Below, piece by piece: positions 1-8,272 of a DNA stretch of 44,857 bases (its first letter is position 1; each line of letters begins with the position of its first letter). A program made the translations under genes and the position numbers. The stretch lies in NCBI GenBank assembly GCA_026397595.1, contig JAPLUO010000196.1, forward strand, positions 1-44,857, read 5' to 3'. The notes beneath the pieces are model-generated. The model was not told the DNA's origin, made no database searches, and worked only from the letters and a program-made list of their open reading frames with translations. This stretch comes from Caldifarciminota bacterium (lineage in GTDB: Bacteria > Hydrothermota > Tepidihabitantia > Tepidihabitantales > Tepidihabitantaceae).

Positions 1-3000
1 GGTCTTGTAGCCCATTTGTCTTATAGCATCATCCACATCATGCTCCAGCGGCGATTCCTCGTCGGCCGGCGGAACAGAACTGGCCCCGCGAGCAAAGCTG
101 CCATGTTCGGCCAAATGAAGGTAATGCATCAGGTGCTGCACGCCGGGAGCGACGGTGACACCCGGCCTAGCAAGCGCCCCCAAGTCAACGGCTGTGATCG
201 AACTCACCACGACGACTCTCTCTCGTGCTCGCGTAATCAACACGTTCAGACGGTTCTGTCCATGCTCTCTATTCGACAGCGGCCCGAAGTTCAGTGTGAA
301 TCCTCCCTGCTCGTCTCTGCCATAGCCAACGCTGATAATGATGACATCGCGCTCGTCGCCTTGCACGCGTTCCAAGTTCTTCACGAAGAATCCGCGCAGG
401 CGGTCATCGCTGAAGAATGTTTCAAACTCGGGGTGCTCTCTGCGCCGTCGCTCAATTGCATCCTCGATAGCCTCCTGCTGGGGCTGGCTAAACGCGACGA
501 CACCGAGCGAGCGGTCAGCACCGAATGCGCGGAAGTGTTCGAAAACTAGGTCAGCGACGCGTTCAGCTTCTCTGGGATTCTTCTGGGTGGTCCCTCTGCC
601 GTAGATTCCGTCAGGAACGTGGACCAATTTGACGCCCAGTTCAGCGTGGTCGCGGAACGGCGACGGAAAGACCACAAGGTCGTCATAGTAGAAGGCGTGA
701 TTTGAGTAGGCAATTAGTGACTCGTGCCTGCTTCGGTAGTGCCAACGCAGCCGCGGCTTGTGACGTGCCACAGAATCCAAACGCGCGAGCAGGCTCTTCT
801 CCTCTCCTGCCTGCAGCGCCCCAACTGTAGCCTGTTCGGCATCTTCGTCGTCCACCGGTGCGTCGTCGCCGCGCAGGAACTTCATAAAGAAATCCGTTGG
901 CTTGAGCTGCATCCCGTCCCCGGCCGCCACGAGCCGCCGGCCACGGAAGACCGCGCCAATCGCATCCTCGGTGAAAATCTGGGAGGCCTCATCGAATACC
1001 ACAAGGTCGAACTGAATGTCGGGGGGCAGGTACTTGCTGACTGACAGCGGACTCATCATGATACACGGCTTGAGTTGGAGTATTAGTTCCTTAGCGCGCC
1101 CGAAGAGTCTTCGGATGGGAAGAAAGTTGCGTTGTCTTGCTGCCTGAGACCTGAGGAGACCTATCTGGCTATCACGGACCGTCTGCGCGGCCGGGGTGGG
1201 TCTTCGGGAGTTGCAGAGGTCGGCAACTCGGGCGGCCGCCGCCTTTACTAGGCGGGCATCGACCTCCCTGAACTCCTCGATAAGCTGCTCGTGTCGCTCA
1301 CGCCTGAATCCGGCAAGCCGCGGGTCTTGAGCCATTAGGATGCCGGCCCACGATTGAAGCAGGGTCTTCCTGAGTGAGTTCGATAGCCGAAGTACGCGCG
1401 CTGCGCTGGCCTCTGCATCGACCATGAACGACCCCAGTCCAGCGGCGAGCAGGGTTTCCCTCGCATCCCTGTACTCAACCCACGACGCCAAGTCATCCAG
1501 CCGCTGAAGCAGAGTGGTCGCCCATTCGGCGATCTCGGTGACCGGCCTGCTTTCAGCGACGGGGAGTTGCCCAGCGTAGAAGCGGCCATGCACTGCGAGA
1601 AGCTGTCGTTTCAACCGGGGCTCGACAGCCGCAAGTTGACCCGCGTCAGTATCGGGTGGATTGGCACTGCGTACAAGGACTCGTAGGTAGTCCGATATCG
1701 CTGACCTACCCAGCAGCCGCTTGAACTCGTCCGTCCACGCCAAGGCTTGCAGCACGACATTCCAAGCGGTTTGAAGCCCATCGTACCGGTCCCCAAGGAG
1801 CGCGGAAAGCCGTGCCTGCATCGAGACGAACTGCTCTCGAGCACGCAGGAGGTCATCAAGTCTGGTCAGGTCCTCTACGAACTCAGCAATGCTGGCCGGC
1901 CGGTCCCCGCGGGAGTACCGCCGCACGCAATGCACTTGCTCTGTCAGCCGAGCGAGGACCCCCGCAGCCTCCGCCGCCCAAACTTCAATACTGGCTAGGG
2001 GAACTCTGTCCACCGAGGCTTGCTCGCCTGCGGCGCTCTGCGGGAATGCCGATTGGACGCGGGCGGACACTCGGTCCCACCTTGCCATCAGTTCTTTCGC
2101 TGTTGACAGCATCAACCGCAGTGATGGCGATGCCGGGCTATCTTGACACAAGGCGGCCGCAAAGGCCACCGGGTCTCGCTCTTCACCGGCTAGCTCGATG
2201 GCCTGCTCGCATATGAGGATCGCTTGAGTGACGTCCTCCGTGTTGGTATTGAGCCCATCGAAGTACGACCCCAGCAACCGTCGCGCCTCAGCGTCATGTT
2301 CCCCGATACGTCGTCGGAGACGCAGTAGTTCACGCGCCTCAACTAGGTCTGTGGCCACAGAGGGTGACACCCGTCCGACAGAGGACACGCGGAGTAGGTC
2401 GCGGCGGTCCTGCCGGAAGTGGCGGGAAAGCCAGCGTAACGGCAGGCGATAGACGAGCCCGGCGTAGCGCTCTATGATCCCATCAAGGTCGAGTGTGTAG
2501 ACATCCTCGCTGTATCTCTCAGCTAAACGTGCTGCACGGGAGCGATAGTCCTTGAGCATCGGCTCGAGCTCGGCCAGTAGATGGCGGGCCTGGACGCGCC
2601 CGGCTTGGTCTAGCCACACGCGCTCTGGACGGCGCTCAGACACGCATATTTGCGCGAGCATCAGCAACTCAGTCACCCGGAAGACGGACGGCTGTCGCGC
2701 GTTCGCTCCGGTTTCTCGTACCACAGTCTCTACACACCTCTGCAGATCCTTGGCGAGATCTCTGCATGATTCCGCAAGGTGCAGTAGCTCCCCACTCTCT
2801 CGCATCAGCAGGCTTCCACCTTTGTCCGTCGCAGCCCAGAGTCTGGTCGCGGTGCTCCAAAGGTGTTGAACCTCTGCTACTGTGCCGGGCGGTGCGGTGA
2901 GCATCGCCGACTCGTACCTAGCCTGAAACCACGACTCGCCATCTGCGACCTTGGTTGCCAAGGAGGCTGCCGTTTCAAGAAGGTGTTGCAGGTCAGCCAA

Positions 3001-4680
3001 GGATTCCGCATCAAGCCACGCGTCCTGCACGCCTGGACACACTTTTAGGTGGGCGACTAACCTTAGTAGCCGGGCACCATCATTCAGGCACTCAGGATTG
3101 GGCAGGCCGATGGTCTCCGATACGCTGCGAGCCGCGTTGTTCCACTCTGCTGCGCTCTGAGCCAATTCCTGAAGTACACACCGCCACTCACTCGACGCGA
3201 CTAGGTGAGAACTCGTCTCCCGGCATCCTCGCCACGGGAAGTCATCACCTTCTAGCGCAACATGCCACACGGCATCGAGTCGGGTGCAGACATCCACGAA
3301 GTCTCTGAGGACTTCTTCAGTGAGCATTGAAGCATCATAATCGCCCAGCGAAAACGCGGGGTCTGGACTCAACGGTGCAAGCTCGGCGAGGACGTTCCAC
3401 AGGTTACGTCCAAGCGGTGGCCGGGCTTCGTGCAGAGCTTTCACATACCCATTCAGAGTGGCGCGCCGCCTCCGTAGACGCGGAAAGTCCCCGGGTTGCA
3501 GGTTCGCTCTGTCTATTCGCACGCGATGGTGGAGGCTGTGGCTGAGTTCGCGCACGACTTCCTTTCGGTCAGCTTTGTGACTGTGAAGTTCCAAGCAGAA
3601 TCCGCCCTGTGAGGCCAACCCAACCTTCTCCAGGCGCTTCTGCACCGCCTCGAGTGCTGCCATTTTCTCGCTGACAAACAAGACCCGACCACCCCCAGCC
3701 AACTCGTCCGCGATGATGTTGGCGATGGTCTGGCTCTTGCCAGTACCAGGCGGCCCCTGGATGACTACAAGCGGCACCTTCTGGCGTACCGTCTGGATGC
3801 AGACCCGTTGGCTGCTGTCCGCATCGAGGATATGGTAGGTGTCGTCTGGCGACTCGGCCTCATCGAGCTTGTCCGGGTCGACGACCTCAGCGTCGTCATC
3901 AAGGCTCTCGCCAGCAAGAGCCCGCACCAACGAGTGGCCCCTCGCGAACTCTTGGTTCTCTTTCAGGTCCTTGTACATCTCAAGGCGATGGAACGAGAAC
4001 AGACTCAGGACCGATGTGTCCTCAATGCTCCACCCCATCTCGGAGACCTTGGCGGACACGCTACCGAGATACTCCGACAGGTCAACATGCTCCCAGTCGT
4101 CCGGCACATCGGGGAGGTCGACGTTGAAGTCGTGCTTCAGTTTGACTCTGAGCGCCGGATTCAGCGCAGGTTCCTCGTCAACAGGCTTCACCCTATATCG
4201 GTCGGTCGCCCCTTCGCGAGAGAGCTCGACGGGCACCAGTACAAGCGGGGACTTTACCAATCCCGACGAATCACGGTCGACCCACAGCAGAGAACCAAAC
4301 GCCAGGTGCAGGATTCTCGTACCCCGTTCCTCGTAGCCAGACCGTGCCTGCTTGTGTAGGTACAGAAGCTTGTGAACGAGGGTCTTCCGCTCGAGGTCGG
4401 CGCAGACGAGCTGGTTTGGATGGTCAACCTCAGCTTCGGCGTCCGTACGCTCGGTTGTGTCAGCGAACTCCAGTGTGGCTTGGTCCTGCTCTGGAGGCAG
4501 CCATACCGGCCAGGCCGAGTCGTCCACCACGAGTTGGTGGAATACCTCAGCGGGTGACGGCTGTGTGATGTTGACCGTAGACGTGCGGGTCTCCTTGTAG
4601 TAGATGAGGCGGTTCCTGGGGGTCATGTCGATCAGACGGTTCATCCATCCGACCAGCAACTCGCTGACGTGTTCGTCCAT
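1..4680 (-). CDS. DUF4011-containing superfamily I DNA/RNA helicase (COG1112-like), partial: C-terminus runs off the left edge
   Basis: Not in the ORF track because no stop lies in the window. From ATG at 4680 (MDEHVSELLVGWMNRLIDMTPRNRLIYYKET, DUF4011-like 'RNRLI') the same frame contains Walker A VVIQGPPGTGKSQTIANIIADELAG (~3768-3694) and reaches position 1 as ...PADEESPLEHDVDDAIRQMGYKT, which resembles the start of the Vsr/MTES-like nuclease tail of this family. Confidence 0.85.
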   Translation of the reverse strand, partial: MDEHVSELLVGWMNRLIDMTPRNRLIYYKETRTSTVNITQPSPAEVFHQLVVDDSAWPVWLPPEQDQATLEFADTTERTDAEAEVDHPNQLVCADLERKTLVHKLLYLHKQARSGYEERGTRILHLAFGSLLWVDRDSSGLVKSPLVLVPVELSREGATDRYRVKPVDEEPALNPALRVKLKHDFNVDLPDVPDDWEHVDLSEYLGSVSAKVSEMGWSIEDTSVLSLFSFHRLEMYKDLKENQEFARGHSLVRALAGESLDDDAEVVDPDKLDEAESPDDTYHILDADSSQRVCIQTVRQKVPLVVIQGPPGTGKSQTIANIIADELAGGGRVLFVSEKMAALEAVQKRLEKVGLASQGGFCLELHSHKADRKEVVRELSHSLHHRVRIDRANLQPGDFPRLRRRRATLNGYVKALHEARPPLGRNLWNVLAELAPLSPDPAFSLGDYDASMLTEEVLRDFVDVCTRLDAVWHVALEGDDFPWRGCRETSSHLVASSEWRCVLQELAQSAAEWNNAARSVSETIGLPNPECLNDGARLLRLVAHLKVCPGVQDAWLDAESLADLQHLLETAASLATKVADGESWFQARYESAMLTAPPGTVAEVQHLWSTATRLWAATDKGGSLLMRESGELLHLAESCRDLAKDLQRCVETVVRETGANARQPSVFRVTELLMLAQICVSERRPERVWLDQAGRVQARHLLAELEPMLKDYRSRAARLAERYSEDVYTLDLDGIIERYAGLVYRLPLRWLSRHFRQDRRDLLRVSSVGRVSPSVATDLVEARELLRLRRRIGEHDAEARRLLGSYFDGLNTNTEDVTQAILICEQAIELAGEERDPVAFAAALCQDSPASPSLRLMLSTAKELMARWDRVSARVQSAFPQSAAGEQASVDRVPLASIEVWAAEAAGVLARLTEQVHCVRRYSRGDRPASIAEFVEDLTRLDDLLRAREQFVSMQARLSALLGDRYDGLQTAWNVVLQALAWTDEFKRLLGRSAISDYLRVLVRSANPPDTDAGQLAAVEPRLKRQLLAVHGRFYAGQLPVAESRPVTEIAEWATTLLQRLDDLASWVEYRDARETLLAAGLGSFMVDAEASAARVLRLSNSLRKTLLQSWAGILMAQDPRLAGFRRERHEQLIEEFREVDARLVKAAAARVADLCNSRRPTPAAQTVRDSQIGLLRSQAARQRNFLPIRRLFGRAKELILQLKPCIMMSPLSVSKYLPPDIQFDLVVFDEASQIFTEDAIGAVFRGRRLVAAGDGMQLKPTDFFMKFLRGDDAPVDDEDAEQATVGALQAGEEKSLLARLDSVARHKPRLRWHYRSRHESLIAYSNHAFYYDDLVVFPSPFRDHAELGVKLVHVPDGIYGRGTTQKNPREAERVADLVFEHFRAFGADRSLGVVAFSQPQQEAIEDAIERRRREHPEFETFFSDDRLRGFFVKNLERVQGDERDVIIISVGYGRDEQGGFTLNFGPLSNREHGQNRLNVLITRARERVVVVSSITAVDLGALARPGVTVAPGVQHLMHYLHLAEHGSFARGASSVPPADEESPLEHDVDDAIRQMGYKT

Positions 4681-4871
4681 CACGCTGTCACCTGCTCATC
4701 GCATGCCGACGACATTAGGGAAGTCATGACAAGAGAGGACGCTTCCGATACTTCGAGCCTCCTTTGGGCATTTGACGAATATCAGGTTCATAGGACGAAG
4801 ATAGTGACTTCGGCCGTGTCTTGCCGAATTCGCGGGCGGGACTCGGGCGTGGCCCGATGCCTCTGCCGCCG

Positions 4872-6011
4872 TCAGGAAGTGAGCTGGCTGTCGATCTTCG
4901 GTCCCTGATCATGTAATCCCACCACCGACGCGGAACCCGCGCTCTTGGCAGATGAGGATTCGCTAGTCCTCAGCAGGTCACCGACTAACTGGTATGTCAT
5001 ACTCACACAGGTGTCAGCCTCGTGGGCAGAAACAGTGGCGTGAACGCCCTTGTTCATTAGGTCGTGAAGGCTGTCCAGTCTTCCGCCTAGGTCTGACAGC
5101 GCCGACCGCAAGGCAGCACCCAGCGTCGCTTCCTGCGTGCTATCCAGAAGAAACTGCCAGAGCCTGTTTATGTACTTGGGCTCGGTCATCTCCCGGACTT
5201 TCCCATCGGGACCCTTGATGGTCTCGTTGGATGCAGGATATAGCAGGTCTGCAACGCCTTTGAGCACACGTCGACAAGCAAGGAGCGCCTGCGATCTAGA
5301 AGCTTCGTCCGCATCAGCGGAGCGCTTCATCGCGGACTGGAGTTCCCCCAAGGCCGCAGGATTGCACTTGATCAACGACGTTTCGACGTATACGCGGTTG
5401 CGCTCGAACGCGGAAGAGTAGGTCTGACCTCGCACCAACTCCGTCTCTGTCGAGCTGAGGAATTGATGGACCCTGTGCGCAATCCTCTCCAGAAAGGAGC
5501 GCAGCTCCACTACAATGGTCTGGTCTACTGCGTACATCTTCATGAGGAATTCCTGCGCGTCGGGAGATCGAGGTTGGCCCTGGTCTAGGATCTTCCTACT
5601 AAGATCTGGCTCCTGTGCCACAAAGAAGGCTAGCTTTCTCTCAATCTCCGGAATGCTCCACTGAAGACAAAGGCCATCTCCCGGCAGAAGTGGATTGTCA
5701 AGCCTCATCCTGCATCGTCGCTCCTCGTTGTAGGCACGGACGGCAGAAGCCCATACATCACTCCACTGATCGTCGCTGTAGTGCGGGCGCAGTTCCTCAA
5801 AGACGTGTTGCGGACACACTGGTTTGTCCAAGCTGACCATCTCGACTTCGAGCCAAAGCAGATTGTCGTAGTCCAGTCTTAGACGCGCCACTCTTGCTGC
5901 GGCTCGAACAGCCTTGGTTAACGATGACTGTGGCTCGTCCAGCGCGTCGATGCCGCGCTTGGTGATTGCTTGCGCATGAACATCGAGTGACGGTGACGAC
6001 CCCGCGCCCAT
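4872..6011 (-). CDS. Hypothetical protein, 379 aa, possibly defence-associated (weak AbiTii-like N-terminus; C-terminal MNKGVHATVSAHEADTCVSMTYQLVGDLLR helical segment)
   Basis: Complete ORF lying between the helicase gene and a Mod-like fragment. Confidence 0.7.
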   Translation of the reverse strand: MGAGSSPSLDVHAQAITKRGIDALDEPQSSLTKAVRAAARVARLRLDYDNLLWLEVEMVSLDKPVCPQHVFEELRPHYSDDQWSDVWASAVRAYNEERRCRMRLDNPLLPGDGLCLQWSIPEIERKLAFFVAQEPDLSRKILDQGQPRSPDAQEFLMKMYAVDQTIVVELRSFLERIAHRVHQFLSSTETELVRGQTYSSAFERNRVYVETSLIKCNPAALGELQSAMKRSADADEASRSQALLACRRVLKGVADLLYPASNETIKGPDGKVREMTEPKYINRLWQFLLDSTQEATLGAALRSALSDLGGRLDSLHDLMNKGVHATVSAHEADTCVSMTYQLVGDLLRTSESSSAKSAGSASVVGLHDQGPKIDSQLTS

Positions 6012-6015
6012 TTAG

Positions 6016-6972
6016 TCAGAGGGTAACCAGCTTGCTGGGGGAAACCGAGAAACTCTCCACACTTCGAGCCTCCGGCGGGGATTTGACGAATCCAGGGTTC
6101 TTGAGTGCGATGTCTTTCAGGACCTGCAACTGCTTGATGCGCTGCTCGGTCCATTCGCTCTCGCCGGAGAAGACGTACTGGTACAACCACAGGTCAAACT
6201 GCTCGCGCAGGAAGGCCTTGGCGTTCTTGTTGATGAAGTAGTCAACCTCGCTCTGCCGCTCGAACACCCGGAACGCCCGCTCGACCGTTTCTTCCTTCAC
6301 CTCGACGCCGAGCTTGTGCAACTGGCGCATGATGTCGTCGAGCTTGGTCTTGCGGCCTTTCTCTGAGTAGGCCGTGGCGAAGACCAGCGCGCCGTCGTCG
6401 CGCTTGCTCGTGAACTCGTAGACCAGCTCCCGCTTCTCGTTGGACCGCTTGTGCTCCAGCGTCGAGGCGTCGAAGAAGAACTTGCGGTCGTCTACTTCGA
6501 CCTCAAGGCTGTTGAACAGCCGGTCGGTTTTGACGTAGTAGAGCATGTGGGTTTTCCAGAAGAGCACCACGTCCCGGTCGTCGGTGTAGACCTTCTCGTA
6601 GATGTTCTTGTGGGCCGGGGTATGCTGGAAGTAGATTGAGCCGCTCGGGCTGAAGTAGCGGTGAAAGAAATCGTAGAGCTTGTCGAACAGCTCCTGCCTG
6701 AAGCCCGGAAACGGCTTGAGCGCGGACTCGATGTCCTTCTGGAGCCTGGGGAACACGCCGTCGGTGTAGTACCGCGACTTGATCCTCATCAGGTTGATGA
6801 AGCCCGACTCGCCCTCGACCTTCGCGCCGACGAACAGGTCGGTCAGGGCATCATAGAAACGCTCCTGGCTCTTGTCCGCCTTGGCCGCCGCGTTCACTGC
6901 CAAGGCAGGCCTCCAACAGAGTGTAGCGACATGCGTCAGAATGTTAGTCTCGTGCCATACATAGTCAAGCAT
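6016..6972 (-). pseudogene. N-terminal fragment of a type III Mod-like site-specific DNA methyltransferase, truncated after ...RIKQLQVLKDIALK
   Basis: Family-like text KNIYEKVYTDDRDVVLFWKTHMLYYVKTDRLF...FFFDASTLEHKRSNEKREL...RVFERQSEVDYFINKNAKAFLREQFDLWLYQYVFSGESEW; the methyltransferase motifs expected downstream are absent and a short unrelated tail NPGFVKSPPEARSVESFSVSPSKLVTL* follows. The ORF extends to 7485 only through a 60-bp repeat. Confidence 0.55.
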
Positions 6973-7020
6973 GCGTTGCACGGGTCGTAAGTAACGCGAA
7001 ACAAAAGGCGCAGGCGCAGG

Positions 7021-7424
7021 ACTGAGGCCTGTTGCGGGCGCTGGAGCGCGGGCTGGAACGATAGCTGTTGCGAGACACGTGCCGGGTGCTGTTGCGGACG
7101 CTGGAACAGGGGCTGGGGCGATAGCTGTTGCGAGACGATGACCGGGCGCTGTTACGGGTGCTGGGACATGGGCTGGAGCGGCGGTTGTTACGAGACGAGG
7201 GCAGGGTGCTGTTACGGGCGCTGGGACGAGGGTCGGAGCGACGGCTGTTGCGGGACGAAGGCCGGGTGATGTTGCGGGTGCTGGGACAAGGGCTGGAGCG
7301 ATGGCTGTTGCGAGGCCTGGACCGGGTGCTGTTGCGGATGCTGGAACAAGGGCTGGAGCGAAGGCTGTTGCGAGACGAAGACCGGGTGATGTTACGGGCG
7401 CTGGGACAAGGGCTGCACAGAGTG
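7021..7424. repeat. 60-bp tandem repeat, ~6.7 copies, itself made of five 12-bp subunits
   Basis: Lines 7021, 7081, 7141, 7201, 7261, 7321 and 7381 align column by column (e.g. gccgggtgctgt tgcggacgctgg aacaggggctgg ggcgatagctgt tgcgagacgatg). Confidence 0.93.
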
Positions 7425-7648
7425 AAAGGACTCCCCCTGCCGTCCAGGGGATGGTATCTCGTCGGAAATGCAGGTCAAAAGGCAAGGGTCAAGATGCAGA
7501 GGGCAAGATGGCGGAGGCGGACCGAAATACATGAAGGGGCAGGACTTCGAGAAACAAGGCCAGAGCCAAGAGCCAAATCGCAAAAGCCAAAGCTGCGGAC
7601 GAGGACTAAGAACGATGAACGACGGCGCGGGTGACGGCATTTCCGGTT

Positions 7649-7666
7649 TTAACCTATATAGGTTAA
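7649..7666. other. 18-bp perfect palindrome TTAACCTATATAGGTTAA
   Basis: Read directly. Confidence 0.85.
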
Positions 7667-7800
7667 TGACTGCCGGGCCGACTTTCGGGCTTATCTATTT
7701 GCTGGCCAATGAGTTAGGCGCGGGAGACGCAACTCAAAACCCCACGGGGGGAGCAGTGCAGCAAGGAGCCATCGAGTTAGGTCTGGAAGAGGCCTTGGAA

Positions 7801-8028
7801 GAAGCACTGAAGGGAGCTTTGAACTCAGCTTTCAGAAGAGCTTTGGCGCGAGCTTTCGACAGAGCTTAGAACTGAGCGATGTGCGAAGCGATGCGGGGAG
7901 CTTTGGTCTAAGCGATGGACGGAGCTTCTACCTGAGCCTTGGACTGAACTTTCGAACAAGCTCTTGGAGGAACTTTCTGGAGAGTTTTCCAGATAACTTT
8001 CCGAGGAGCTCTGGAGGGAGCGATGAGA
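7801..8028. repeat. Degenerate 12-bp-period tandem array (consensus ~GAGCTTTNGACN), ~19 units
   Basis: In-phase units: ggagctttgaac tcagctttcaga agagctttggcg cgagctttcgac agagcttagaac ... ggagctctggag ggagcgatgaga. Confidence 0.85.
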
Positions 8029-8272
8029 GACGCGGGGAAGGCAGGCGCGGCTGCGCCGCGAGTGACCAGTTTGCAGGTTGTAGTGGCGGAGAGTGCTCCA
8101 GTGGTCTAGTGGTCGAGCGATAGGAGGGGATAGAGGGATCGAGTGGCGCAGCCGGAACGATTCAGAGGTCTGGCGACAGCGATCTTGGCGGCCTTGGCGC
8201 GCCTGGCGGTTATCTCGTCTGCGGGGTGGCGGACGGGCGTGTGTGAACGTTAATCCGGACCGGGCTGGTGAC

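Noticed and set aside
7128-7634. 168-aa plus-strand ORF LLRDEGRVLLRALGRG...
   Set aside because: Open frame created by the 60-bp repeat; no RBS or domain.
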